Under the pieces are notes generated by a model, which searched no databases, had not been told where the DNA came from, and was given only the letters and a program-made list of their open reading frames with translations. The translations under genes were made by a program, and so were the position numbers. From Helicobacter sp. (GTDB lineage Bacteria; Campylobacterota; Campylobacteria; Campylobacterales; Helicobacteraceae), in NCBI RefSeq assembly GCF_014799995.1, contig NZ_JAAVGY010000013.1, forward strand, positions 1 to 46,068: DNA of 46,068 bases, in the 5' to 3' direction. Below, one piece after another: positions 9,084-17,906 of this stretch (positions are counted from its first letter, which is position 1; the number at the start of each line of letters is the position of its first letter).

Positions 9084-9692
9084 ATGTTTTTAATCGTAGG
9101 TTTAGGGAATCCGGGTAAAAAATATCAAAATAACCGCCATAACATAGGCTTTAGGGTTTTGGATTCCTTAATCTCTTCTATTGGTGCAAGTAGGCAAAGT
9201 GATAAAAACTTTCAAGGTGAAGTCTATAAATCCAATCAACTCTTATTTTTAAAACCCCAAACTTTTATGAATTTATCGGGCGAATCTGTGCAGAGCGTTA
9301 AAAATTTTTATAAAATTGTTCATTTTGCTGTTGTGCATGATGAGCTAGATTTGCCTTTTGGAGCAGTGAAGTTTAAATTTGGTGGAGGAAATGGGGGGCA
9401 TAATGGATTGAAGTCCATTGATTCTTTATGCGGCAATGAGTATTATAGAATCCGCTATGGAATCAGCAAACCTAAGATAAAATCCGAGGTAAGCCATTGG
9501 GTTTTGAGTGATTTTGATACACAAGAGGAATCTACCAATCCAACCCTCATTGAACATTGTGCCAAAGCAGCTTTAGAAATCTCCAAGCTAGAATCGCCCA
9601 AAGAGTTGGCAAGCAAAATTTCTAGTCTTTTTACTCTAACTCCAAAATCCTCTGATATGGAATCACAAAAGATTCCTGAAGTAACCAAATGA
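9084..9692 (+). CDS. pth: Peptidyl-tRNA hydrolase
   Basis: Pth releases stalled peptides from peptidyl-tRNA. The 202-residue protein starts with VGLGNPGKKY and carries the catalytic His19 in NRHNIGF, the FLKPQTFMNLSGESV substrate loop, the VHDELDLPFG strand with the conserved Asp, and the GGGNGGHNGLKSI glycine loop. The last 20 or so residues are a Ser/Pro-rich extension beyond the usual end. Its stop overlaps the next ATG by 4 bp (ATGA), typical of translational coupling. Confidence 0.95.
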   Translation: MFLIVGLGNPGKKYQNNRHNIGFRVLDSLISSIGASRQSDKNFQGEVYKSNQLLFLKPQTFMNLSGESVQSVKNFYKIVHFAVVHDELDLPFGAVKFKFGGGNGGHNGLKSIDSLCGNEYYRIRYGISKPKIKSEVSHWVLSDFDTQEESTNPTLIEHCAKAALEISKLESPKELASKISSLFTLTPKSSDMESQKIPEVTK

Positions 9693-10762
9693 GTTTATTT
9701 TTTCGCTATATTGGATTGTTGTATTTAAAATACTTTTTCTTTTTGTTTGTCTCTTTGGAATGCTTTTTTGTTGTGATTGACTTAGTAAAATATTTGGACG
9801 ATTTACCGAGTTCTGCTAATTTAATCGTTCTTTTACTGGCTTATGATTTTATGTATGCAAGCCAATTTATTTTGCCTCTCTCATTGGTATTATCGCAAAT
9901 TGTATTGATGATTGTTTTGCTTAAAAGTTCGCAATGGACTGCATTTTTAGCACTTGGATATTCAAAGTTAAAAATTTTCTTACCCATTTTTACTCTTAGT
10001 TTTTTGATAACATTTTTCTTTATTGCTCTCAATGCGACACCCTTTGCTTATGCAAAAGAGCAAATAGATTTAATTATTGACCAAGGATTATTGAGTGATT
10101 ACAAGAGAAATTTATTTGTAAAATACAACAATACTTATATTTATTTTGAAAAGATTTTCCCCTTATTGCAAAGTGCGGAGGGTGTGCATATATATGAATT
10201 TGACAAGGAATATAATTTTGTTTTGCGCATAATGGAATCTCCTAAGGCATTTTTCAATGGTGAGGAGTGGAATCTGCAAAATGTTACAATTACAAATCTT
10301 GAGGATAATTTGCAGATTGGACAAAATCCATTAATAATTCAAGAGAAAGAAACTTATACAACCTTAAATGGATTTAAGCCTAAGATTTTGGAGAATATCT
10401 ACGAAAAAAATGGTAGCACCTCTATCCTAGATGCGTATGAAGCAATTTCGCTTTTTAATGCGCAGGGAGTCAATACGCAAAAAATTCGCGGTTTGCTGTA
10501 TAACTTGATATTTTTTCCGCTTTTTTCACCCTTAATGATGATTTGTTTGAGTAATTTCACTCCCAATTCTAATCGTTACACTAATTTGGGTTTGATGACA
10601 TTAAGTATGATTTTAGGAATCTTGATAAGTTGGGGGATTTTTTTTAGTTTTTCAAGATTGTCTATTAGTGGATTCTTGCAGCCAGAGTTTAGCATTTTGT
10701 TGCCGATTTTTGCATTGTTTTTAATGAGCTTATTTGTCTTGTTGAGAATGTCAAAGGAATAA
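9689..10762 (+). CDS. LptF/LptG-family lipopolysaccharide export permease
   Basis: This is an inner-membrane subunit of the LptB2FG transporter that lifts LPS onto the Lpt bridge. The 357-residue protein has the family layout. An N-terminal transmembrane block (about 1-115) includes the YLDDLP segment after the first helix. A central periplasmic beta domain spans about 120-255 (YNNTYIYFEKIFP, IMESPKAFFNGEEWNLQNVTI). A C-terminal block of three helices spans about 265-355. The family has two paralogues, and I cannot tell LptF from LptG with certainty; position next to pth matches H. pylori HP1498 as I recall it. Coupled to pth by a 4-bp overlap. Confidence 0.85.
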   Translation: MSLFFRYIGLLYLKYFFFLFVSLECFFVVIDLVKYLDDLPSSANLIVLLLAYDFMYASQFILPLSLVLSQIVLMIVLLKSSQWTAFLALGYSKLKIFLPIFTLSFLITFFFIALNATPFAYAKEQIDLIIDQGLLSDYKRNLFVKYNNTYIYFEKIFPLLQSAEGVHIYEFDKEYNFVLRIMESPKAFFNGEEWNLQNVTITNLEDNLQIGQNPLIIQEKETYTTLNGFKPKILENIYEKNGSTSILDAYEAISLFNAQGVNTQKIRGLLYNLIFFPLFSPLMMICLSNFTPNSNRYTNLGLMTLSMILGILISWGIFFSFSRLSISGFLQPEFSILLPIFALFLMSLFVLLRMSKE

Positions 10763-10790
10763 TTATAAATCATAATATAAGGAGTAGGGT

Positions 10791-12323
10791 ATGACAGCAC
10801 TTTTGAGTGTAAGCGATAAGAGCGGAATTGTAGAATTTGCGCAAGAATTAGTGAAATTGGGATATGAGATTCTATCCACAGGGGGGACATTAAAGGTTTT
10901 AAAAGAAAACAATGTCCAAGCATTAGATGTTGCGCAATACACACAAAGTCCAGAAATGTTTGATGGACGCGTAAAAACCTTGCATCCTAAGATTCACGGA
11001 GGGATTCTGCACCGCCGCAATCATAAAGAAGATGTTGCAAAAGCACAAGAATTTGGAATCCGCGATATTTCCTTAGTGTGCGTGAATTTGTATCCATTTA
11101 AGGCTACGATTGAGCGCACAAATGATTTTGCGGAAATCATTGAAAACATTGATATTGGCGGTCCTTCAATGGTAAGGGCTGCGGCAAAGAACTTTGAATC
11201 TGTTCTGATTCTGACGAATCCTAAGGATTACCAAGAAGTCTTAACGCGCCTTAAGAATAATCAAAACACATTGGAATTTCGCCAAAGTATGATGATAAAA
11301 GCTTTTGAACATACTGCAAGTTATGATTGTATGATTGCAAACTATATGAACCAACGTTTTAAAGGTGGGTTTGGCGATTCTCATTTTATTAGCGGAAAGC
11401 TCGTCAGCCCTACGCATTATGGGGAAAATCCCCACCAAAAAGGCGCGTATTATGAATTTGGCGATTTCTATTCCACGACTTTTAAAAGACTCAAAGGAGA
11501 AATTAGCTTCAATAATCTAACGGATATTAATAGCGCAGTCAAAATCGCCTCTAGCTTTGGCGAGCGTCCCTGTGTGTGCATTGTCAAACACGCCAATCCT
11601 TGCGGATTTGCACTAAAAGATAATTTGGTAGAATCCTATGTAGAAGCACTCAAATGCGATTCTATCTCTGCTTTTGGCGGTGTGGTAGCAGTCAATGGAA
11701 TCGTGGATTTGGAACTCGCACAAGAGATTAATAAAATATTCATTGAAGTCTTAGTCGCGCCAGAGATTACACCAGAAGCTTTGGCACTTTTTGAGACGAA
11801 GAAAAAAATCAAACTTTTCACTTGTGGGGGTAAATATTTAAAATTCCCTAAAGATAAACAAGATTTTAAACATATTGAGGGAGGGTTTGTCTTGCAGGAT
11901 TCCGATAAGATTGCATTAGAGGAAGTGAAAAATGCGCAGTGCGTTAGCCAAAAAGTCGCAAACAAAGCGCAAATGCAAGATTTAGAAATCGCTTATAAAG
12001 TCGCAAGTTTAGTAAAATCTAATTGTGTAGTGTATGTGAAAGATTCCGCAATGGTAGCCGTTGGTATGGGAATGACAAGTCGCGTAGATGCCGCAAAAGC
12101 TGCCATTAGAAAGGCACAAGAAATGGGATTGGATTTGAGAGGTTGCGTTTTGGCAAGTGAAGCATTTTTTCCTTTTAAAGATAGTATTGAGGAGGCGCAC
12201 AAAGTCGGTGTAAGTGCTATCATTGAACCCGGTGGCAGTATCCGAGATGAAGAAGTGATTGAATGTGCAAATGCCAATGGAATCGCACTTTATTTCACAG
12301 GTAAGCGACACTTTCTGCATTGA
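10791..12323 (+). CDS. purH: Bifunctional AICAR formyltransferase / IMP cyclohydrolase
   Basis: PurH carries out the last two steps of IMP synthesis. The 510-residue protein has the N-terminal MGS-like cyclohydrolase domain (about 1-190: SDKSGIVEFA, STGGTLKVL, VKTLHPKIHGGIL, NIDIGGPSMVRAAAKN) and the C-terminal transformylase domain (about 200-510: SFNNLTDINSA, CIVKHANPCGFA, SDAFFPF-like segment ASEAFFPFKDSIEEA, IIEPGGSIRDEEV). AAGGAG precedes the ATG. It lies 28 bp after the LptF/G gene and converges on uvrC. Together with purL it indicates an intact purine route. Confidence 0.96.
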   Translation: MTALLSVSDKSGIVEFAQELVKLGYEILSTGGTLKVLKENNVQALDVAQYTQSPEMFDGRVKTLHPKIHGGILHRRNHKEDVAKAQEFGIRDISLVCVNLYPFKATIERTNDFAEIIENIDIGGPSMVRAAAKNFESVLILTNPKDYQEVLTRLKNNQNTLEFRQSMMIKAFEHTASYDCMIANYMNQRFKGGFGDSHFISGKLVSPTHYGENPHQKGAYYEFGDFYSTTFKRLKGEISFNNLTDINSAVKIASSFGERPCVCIVKHANPCGFALKDNLVESYVEALKCDSISAFGGVVAVNGIVDLELAQEINKIFIEVLVAPEITPEALALFETKKKIKLFTCGGKYLKFPKDKQDFKHIEGGFVLQDSDKIALEEVKNAQCVSQKVANKAQMQDLEIAYKVASLVKSNCVVYVKDSAMVAVGMGMTSRVDAAKAAIRKAQEMGLDLRGCVLASEAFFPFKDSIEEAHKVGVSAIIEPGGSIRDEEVIECANANGIALYFTGKRHFLH

Positions 12324-12338
12324 TTGCAGAATCGCAAA
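12309..12338. terminator. Hairpin at the purH-uvrC junction
   Basis: TTCTGCA, loop TTGAT, TGCAGAA form a 7-bp stem that contains the purH stop, extended outward by CACTT/AAGTG after a small internal loop. The genes converge here. There is no T-run, so I regard it as a possible bidirectional terminator only. Confidence 0.35.
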
Positions 12339-12362
12339 GTGATTAAATAGCCACACAAAATA

Positions 12363-14222
12363 TTAATTTTTGGAATGCAAAGATTCAAAAGTGGCTTGTG
12401 CGAGTGTTTGAGAAAGCACTTGCATTAATTCTTCTAAGGTGGCATTATGGATTGCTTCAAAATTACCAAAATAAGACAAAAGCCTATTTTGTGTCGCTTT
12501 GCCGATACCCTTGATTTCTAAAATCTTAGATTTTTTCATTGTTTTTTGTTTTTGTTTTTGGTGGAAAGTAATTGCGAAGCGGTGTGCCTCATCACGTAGT
12601 TTTTGAAGGAATTGCAAACGTTTATCACTAGAGGGGAGACGATATTCCTGCAAAAGTTCATCACGCAAAATATCCTTTGCCGCTCCTTTAGCGCGGTGGG
12701 CTTTGTGGTCTAGCTTTTCCTTTGCGATTCCAATTACCTCTAAATTCACGCCTGCACTGCTTAATAAGTCTTTTGCCAAATTAATTTGTCCAGCCCCTCC
12801 ATCTAAAACCCACAAATCCGGGGGTGATTCTTTGGCAAAATCTGCGATTCTACGTTCTAGCATTTCGCGCATTTGTGAATATTCATCTGAACCTTTTAAT
12901 AAATAATGCCGATAAGATTCTTTGATAAAAGTTTTGTTTTCATATACAATCATTGCGCCAACGCATTGCTGCCCTTTGTGGTGCGAGGTGTCAAAAACTT
13001 CAAAACGTAAAGGAATGTTTTGTAGGTTGAAGAGTGATTTTAACGCCTCAAGCACTTCTTCTTCATCATTTTTTTGCAAGCGCAAGACTTCTTTACCATT
13101 TTGTATAGCAAGTTCGCATAATCTCCTTTTTTCTCCGCTTTTGGGATTATGCAATGGAATCTTTTTGTGGAATTTTTGTTGCAAGAAATTTTCTAGCTCT
13201 CTTGCAATCTCTCCCAAGTCAAAAGGAATCAAGATTTGTTTGGGCTTCAGGGGTAAATCACTATCATAATAATTAATTAACGCTTGTTTATAAATTTCAC
13301 TTTCATCAAATCCCATTTCACTTTTAATCATCTGTGTTGCGCTAGAGACGATTCTGCCCTTACGCATAAAAAACTTTACCAAAACCGCACTTTTTCCCTC
13401 ACAAACCAATGCAAAGACATCTAAATCCTCTAGGCGAGCAAAATCAACTGATGAAATCGTATGGAGTTGTTGAATCTTTGCGATTTTATCTCGTAAAGCC
13501 CCCGCTTCTTCAAAACGTAAATTTTCGGCTAGAAAGAGCATTTTTCCTTCTAATTTTGTAAGGATTTTTTTAGGATTCTCAATGCAGTCTAGCGCATTGT
13601 GTAAAATGGAATGATAAGATTCTATGCTAACCCTCCCTTCGCAAGGAGCTAAACAGCGTTTGATTTGATAGAACAAACAGGCTTTTTTGCCTTGTTTGCA
13701 AGATTCTTTTTGCACAAGAGGAAAGATTTCATAAAGACATTCTAGCAAGTCGCGCGCGCCGCTAGAATAAGGTCCAAAATAATGTAAGCCTTGCGTTTTT
13801 TTCAAGACTTTTCTTGTAAGAATGATACGTGGAAAATCCTCTTGCATATCTACACAAAGATAAGGATAGGTTTTGTCATCACGCAAGAGAATGTTGTATT
13901 TGGGCTTGAGTTGCTTAATCAGTGAATTTTCCAAAATCAATGCGTCATTCTCATTTTCTACAATAAGATAACGAATCATTGCGATTTGCTGCACCATTTT
14001 TGCGATTCTTAGGCTCAAATTGGGAGCAGGGGCGAGTGTGGGAGTGAAGCGAAAATAGCTTTTGACGCGATTTTTGAGATTCTTTGCTTTGCCAACATAA
14101 AGCAATCTTCCCTCGCTATCAAAATAATGATAAACTCCGCTTTTATCTGGAATCTTTTTTAATGTTTCTAAAACCTTATCAGAAAGTGGCGTAAGTTTAG
14201 GATTGGTTGTTTTGGATTCCAT
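12363..14222 (-). CDS. uvrC: UvrABC excision nuclease subunit C
   Basis: UvrC makes both incisions in nucleotide excision repair. The 619-residue product has the N-terminal GIY-YIG nuclease (GVYHYFD at 29-35, LYVGKAKNLKNRVKSYF from 41), the Cys cluster region (CKQGKKACLFYQIKRCLAPCEG), a UVR motif near 200-235 for UvrB contact, the RNase H-like C-terminal nuclease (FDTSHHKGQQCVGAMIV; LWVLDGGAGQINLA) and a helix-hairpin-helix tail (EIKGIGKATQNRLLSYFG). It starts 8 bp after the DUF721-like gene and is likely cotranscribed with it. Confidence 0.96.
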   Translation of the reverse strand: MESKTTNPKLTPLSDKVLETLKKIPDKSGVYHYFDSEGRLLYVGKAKNLKNRVKSYFRFTPTLAPAPNLSLRIAKMVQQIAMIRYLIVENENDALILENSLIKQLKPKYNILLRDDKTYPYLCVDMQEDFPRIILTRKVLKKTQGLHYFGPYSSGARDLLECLYEIFPLVQKESCKQGKKACLFYQIKRCLAPCEGRVSIESYHSILHNALDCIENPKKILTKLEGKMLFLAENLRFEEAGALRDKIAKIQQLHTISSVDFARLEDLDVFALVCEGKSAVLVKFFMRKGRIVSSATQMIKSEMGFDESEIYKQALINYYDSDLPLKPKQILIPFDLGEIARELENFLQQKFHKKIPLHNPKSGEKRRLCELAIQNGKEVLRLQKNDEEEVLEALKSLFNLQNIPLRFEVFDTSHHKGQQCVGAMIVYENKTFIKESYRHYLLKGSDEYSQMREMLERRIADFAKESPPDLWVLDGGAGQINLAKDLLSSAGVNLEVIGIAKEKLDHKAHRAKGAAKDILRDELLQEYRLPSSDKRLQFLQKLRDEAHRFAITFHQKQKQKTMKKSKILEIKGIGKATQNRLLSYFGNFEAIHNATLEELMQVLSQTLAQATFESLHSKN

Positions 14223-14230
14223 TAAGTCTC

Positions 14231-14692
14231 TTAAGCCTCAAGGGATTCTTGATTTTTTAGGATTGCTTGGCGGATATTTTCAAAGATTTTATGGATTTCT
14301 TTATCCTGTGCATAATTGATAAAGTTACCGCAAGAGAGCTCACCATAACATTGTTGTGTTGCATTTTCTTGTAATGCTTGCACTTCCTTTTGATAAGCAT
14401 TATAGGTTACGAAATATTTAATCTCTCGCACTTCTAAAAGATTAGATTTTTCCTTTTGGTAAGTTTTGAGAAGTTGTTTTATGAGGGAGATTTTATGATA
14501 AAATTCTTGTTTAAAAGCAGGGTGTCTAAGAGCCAAAAATAAAATATCGTTTTGGATATAGCCAAAAGCAATTCCGCTTTTAATAGTAAGGGGAAGCAAG
14601 CGAATAAAACGATTCACTTGGTTGATTTCACGATATTTGTAATAACAAGGAGCACTAAAGAGATGCGACAAAATTTCCGATACATTTTTCAT
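14231..14692 (-). CDS. DUF721/DciA-like protein
   Basis: The 153-residue product resembles the DUF721 family (DciA-like, loaders of the replicative helicase in many bacteria). It has a short N-terminal region and then the two-strand plus helix pattern GYIQNDILFLALRHPAFKQEF-HKISLIKQLL, which is the family core. The C-terminal 70 residues are charged, with no clear domain. Helicase loading is inference from the family, not visible here. A perfect TATAAT on this strand (14704-14699) ends only 6 bp before the ATG, so the message probably starts at or next to the ATG. Its first 30 bp overlap the start of the divergent lipoprotein gene at 14663. Confidence 0.6.
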   Translation of the reverse strand: MKNVSEILSHLFSAPCYYKYREINQVNRFIRLLPLTIKSGIAFGYIQNDILFLALRHPAFKQEFYHKISLIKQLLKTYQKEKSNLLEVREIKYFVTYNAYQKEVQALQENATQQCYGELSCGNFINYAQDKEIHKIFENIRQAILKNQESLEA

Positions 14693-14836
14693 TTTTTAAT
14701 TATAGCACAGATTTTTTGTCTAAGTTTTTTAAGCGCAGGTTGTGGCTTTAAAGATGACCCTTTCAATCCCCAAAACAAGACAAGCAGTGCAGAGCATTTG
14801 GGGAGTAGGAATCTTGCGATAAGTCAAATTAACTAG
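14663..14836 (+). CDS. Small LptM-like lipoprotein
   Basis: A 57-residue product with a signal peptide of about 25 residues (IFHFLIIAQIFCLSFLSAGC), a lipobox LSAGC, and a short mature part beginning CGFKDDPFNP. The GCG-x-K-x-x-P-x-x-P start is like LptM (YifL), the small lipoprotein that assists maturation of the LPS export protein LptD in Enterobacteria. The match is short, so the role is inference. AGGAG at 14648-14652 supports the ATG at 14663. The gene begins inside the first codons of the opposite-strand DUF721-like gene and ends 16 bp before nadB. Confidence 0.65.
   Translation: MRQNFRYIFHFLIIAQIFCLSFLSAGCGFKDDPFNPQNKTSSAEHLGSRNLAISQIN
14699..14704 (-). promoter_or_regulatory. -10 box implying a leaderless DUF721-uvrC message
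   Basis: TATAAT on the minus strand is followed by TAAAAA and then the ATG at 14692. With usual spacing the first transcribed base would be at or within one base of the ATG, leaving no room for a ribosome binding site. Confidence 0.55.
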
Positions 14837-14852
14837 AAGTAAGGACTGAAAT

Positions 14853-16343
14853 ATGTTTTATTTTGATGTGATTATTGTAGGGGCTGGCGTTGCAGGATTG
14901 TATGCGTCATTGAATCTACCCAAAAATCTAAAAGTCTTGATTCTCTGTAAGGAGCAACCTTGGGAGTGCAATACCTTTTATGCACAAGGTGGAATCGCAG
15001 TTGCAAAAGATGTGAATGACATTCCGCTACACGTCAAGGATACACTCAATGCAGGTGCTGGAATGTGTGATGAAAAGGCGGTAAAAACCCTAAGCGAAGA
15101 GAGTTTGGAGGTATTAGAAGATTTGATTGCGCGTCAAACTCCTTTTGATAGAGACGCGCAGGGAAATCTGCTTTTTACCAAAGAAGCCGCCCATAGCACT
15201 TCGCGTATCATTCACGCAGGAGGCGATTGCACAGGGAGGGCATTACATTCGCATTTGATTGCACAGATTTCGCATACATTATGGAAAAACGCCACCGTTA
15301 CAGAATTGTTGATTGAGGGGAATCATTGCTATGGAGTGAGCGTTTTAACCAAGAGAGGGAATTATAACCTTTACGCTAAGCACGTAATTCTAGCTAGTGG
15401 AGGAGTGGGGGCACTTTTTGAATACCATACCAATGCTTATACAATTTCTAGTGAATTGCACGGAATGATTTTGGAAAATGGCTTGAAATTGAAAGATATG
15501 GAAATGTTGCAATTCCACCCCACCGTGTTTGTGAAAACTCCGCACGCGCGTAAAATGCTTTTGAGTGAGGCTTTGCGAGGAGAGGGGGCGAGGATTGTAG
15601 ATTTTTTTGGGAATCGCTTTTTGTTTGATTATGATTCTAATGGAGAGTTAGCTCCTCGTGATAAAGTAGCGCGTAGCATTTTTGACTATAAGATGAAATT
15701 AGAAGAAAAGAATCCCCAAGCCCCGCAAGAGCAAAAAGAAGTTTATTTGGATTTGAGCCCATTTTCTAAAGAGTTTTTTTATGAACGTTTTCCCAATATT
15801 GCACGCAATCTAAGTGCGCTTGGATACGAATTACCAAAGGACAGAATCCCCATTTCTCCTGCCTTTCATTATTGTATGGGAGGGATAGAAACAGACGATG
15901 TTGGCAGAGTTGTGGGTATGCAGAATCTCTATGCAATGGGAGAATGCGCCTGCACAGGAGTGCATGGAGCAAATCGTTTAGCCTCTAATTCTTTGTTAGA
16001 GGGATTGGTGTTTTCAAGACGCAGTGCAAAAGAGATTTTGGGAAGTTATGGAGTGGGGCAAAATACAATTCAAGATTCTAAATTGCGGGAATTTCCTTTG
16101 CATTCTCAAGTCTTGCAAAAGGAACAAGACGAAAACTTAAAGGCGATTTTGCGTCATTTAATGTGGCATAAAGTGGGTATCATTCGTAGAAAGTCTGGCT
16201 TGAATGAAGCCTTGGGCGGAGTGGAAGTAATGCTTCAAAGTGGTGTAGGGAGACTTTTGCGTTTGCGCTTATTAACAGCTAAAAATATCATAGAATCTGC
16301 TTTGAAACGAGATTTCTCCGTAGGCGCACATTATATTGAATAA
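14853..16343 (+). CDS. nadB: L-aspartate oxidase
   Basis: NadB oxidises L-aspartate to iminoaspartate with FAD, the first step of NAD synthesis. The 496-residue protein starts with the Rossmann motif VGAGVAGLYASLNL and has the flavoprotein signature TFYAQGGIAVA, the HSTSRIIHAGGDCTGRALHSHL active-site stretch, LKDMEMLQFHPTV, EALRGEGARIVD, HYCMGGIETDDVGRV and the NRLASNSLLEGLVF segment. All are typical of NadB rather than of succinate dehydrogenase SdhA. AAGGA precedes the ATG. nadA and nadC are not in the window. Confidence 0.95.
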   Translation: MFYFDVIIVGAGVAGLYASLNLPKNLKVLILCKEQPWECNTFYAQGGIAVAKDVNDIPLHVKDTLNAGAGMCDEKAVKTLSEESLEVLEDLIARQTPFDRDAQGNLLFTKEAAHSTSRIIHAGGDCTGRALHSHLIAQISHTLWKNATVTELLIEGNHCYGVSVLTKRGNYNLYAKHVILASGGVGALFEYHTNAYTISSELHGMILENGLKLKDMEMLQFHPTVFVKTPHARKMLLSEALRGEGARIVDFFGNRFLFDYDSNGELAPRDKVARSIFDYKMKLEEKNPQAPQEQKEVYLDLSPFSKEFFYERFPNIARNLSALGYELPKDRIPISPAFHYCMGGIETDDVGRVVGMQNLYAMGECACTGVHGANRLASNSLLEGLVFSRRSAKEILGSYGVGQNTIQDSKLREFPLHSQVLQKEQDENLKAILRHLMWHKVGIIRRKSGLNEALGGVEVMLQSGVGRLLRLRLLTAKNIIESALKRDFSVGAHYIE

Positions 16344-16399
16344 GTTTGCTCTGCTGTTTTTATCAATGCAAAGAAAATCGTAAGTGCGAGGGTTTGCCT

Positions 16400-16557
16400 C
16401 AAAACAATCCATAATCTTGCAAAAAGTAAATTTTACAATGAAATCTTTAAGGCGAGATTCTAAATGATAGATTGCCACGATTTCTTACAAAATCTCGCAA
16501 TGACACAGTGGCAAATGCTCTTTTCATCATTGCGAGGCAAAGCTAAAGTAATCTATA
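16400..16557. repeat. Dispersed palindromic repeat copy 1
   Basis: This fills most of the 321-bp gap between nadB and the glycosyltransferase gene. It carries a unit ending in CCACGATTTCTTACAAAATC and CTCGCAATGACA, preceded by a 60-bp body (TAATCTTGCAAAAAGTAAAT and on). Its reverse complement matches 23570-23680 at roughly 90 per cent by eye. A second short unit (TCATTGCGAG ... AGTAATCTATA) follows at 16527. The open frame over this stretch is a translation of the repeat and is not a gene. Confidence 0.8.
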
Positions 16558-16664
16558 ACCTTAATATAGAATGGAATCTTTCAATGTCGTTTGCGACATT
16601 TGTAGGCAATTTTCATCAAAAATATTATAAAATAGCTTTTAAACACTAAACTATTTGGATAAAA

Positions 16665-17882
16665 ATGAAAAAATATTCCTTTGGAATTTTGCTTTGTGCG
16701 ACTTGTGATTCTGCCTTTGTGATTGGTTCAATGATAGCCAATATCAAGGCAAAATGCGGTGAGATGATTGATATTTTTTATTTAATCCACGATGGATTTA
16801 AGCAAAGTGATAAGGAAGCTTTGCAAAGAATCGCAGGAACAAGTGCGGTAAAATTCCAGACTTTTACCAAAGAGGATTTCATCTCGAATCTTAATGCTTT
16901 CGCCAAAACCCCGCTTGATTTGAAAAACAACAAGTTCTTAGGACGTTGGACGCATATGGTTTATGCGTGTTTTGAGGGTTTTAGATTTTTAGATGAATGC
17001 GAATGTGTGGTGTATTTGGATTTTGATATTTTATTGCTTCAAGAGATTACGCATTTAAAGGATTTGAGGAAGCAAGGCTATGTGCTAGCTGCTAGAAAGG
17101 GGAAAACAAGTATAGCCAATACAATGCCAGCTTATCAAGGAAAATTTCAAAACACCAATGTTTTTCAAACCCCCATCATTGTCTTTAATGATACTTTGAA
17201 GAATCCCCAAGAATGCTATGATTTTATCTATCAAATCAGCGCGCAAAATCCGCTTAACATTAATGACCAAGGCACTTTTTCACTGCTTACTCTTGAGAAA
17301 AATTTAAGAATCAAAGACTTGGGCAATCGTTATGTCGGTAGCGTGCTATGGCGCAAGAATCAAAACCCTATCTTAATCCACGCCTATGGCTCAAAGAATC
17401 GCTTTTGGAATAATCGGCTTTGCAATCAGATTTGGCAAGAATGGAATCACTGTTACCAACAATGGCTAGAAGCAGGGGGAAGTCAGAATCCGAAGGGATT
17501 TGTCGCAAATACAACTTATGGTTACGAGAGGATTCGCTACCATCTCTCCTATAAGCTTGGCTATGCAATCATTGAACATTATAAAAGTTTTTGGGGACGC
17601 TTGAAATTGCCTTTTATTTTAGCCTCCATTACCCTAAAGCACAGGCAAGAAGCAAGATTCTATGCACAAATCGTCTTAACCAAGCCACATTTAAAATTAC
17701 CTCCTTTAGAATCCTATGATGATTACCAAAGTGCGATTAAAGAAAAGCAAACCTTTTCCTATCGTCTAGGAGCGGCACTTATTAAAGCCTGCAAAACAAT
17801 CCATAAGGGCGGATTATCAAAATTCTTCAATGAAGTAAAAACACTGCAAAAAGAAGCGCGGCAGTTTTCTGTTAAAAATTAA
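16665..17882 (+). CDS. Glycosyltransferase, GT8-like
   Basis: The 405-residue protein has a GT-A fold pattern. The N-terminal strand GILLCATCDSAFVIGSMIANI is followed by the metal-binding DxD in CVVYLDFDILLLQEI (near residues 123-127), NVFQTPIIVFN, the NINDQGTFSLL segment, and ILIHAYGSKNRFW with the conserved H near residue 240. These are typical of GT8 enzymes that add hexoses to LOS or glycans. About 120 C-terminal residues are basic and helical, perhaps membrane-associated. The donor and acceptor sugars cannot be read from the sequence. It lies 24 bp before pglB on the same strand, so a shared role in glycan building is plausible. Confidence 0.8.
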   Translation: MKKYSFGILLCATCDSAFVIGSMIANIKAKCGEMIDIFYLIHDGFKQSDKEALQRIAGTSAVKFQTFTKEDFISNLNAFAKTPLDLKNNKFLGRWTHMVYACFEGFRFLDECECVVYLDFDILLLQEITHLKDLRKQGYVLAARKGKTSIANTMPAYQGKFQNTNVFQTPIIVFNDTLKNPQECYDFIYQISAQNPLNINDQGTFSLLTLEKNLRIKDLGNRYVGSVLWRKNQNPILIHAYGSKNRFWNNRLCNQIWQEWNHCYQQWLEAGGSQNPKGFVANTTYGYERIRYHLSYKLGYAIIEHYKSFWGRLKLPFILASITLKHRQEARFYAQIVLTKPHLKLPPLESYDDYQSAIKEKQTFSYRLGAALIKACKTIHKGGLSKFFNEVKTLQKEARQFSVKN

Positions 17883-17906
17883 GCTAAGATTGTTTTAGGA
17901 TTTTGC

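Noticed and set aside
16464..16649. 61-codon open frame between nadB and the glycosyltransferase
   Set aside because: It translates the dispersed repeat and has no ribosome site of note.
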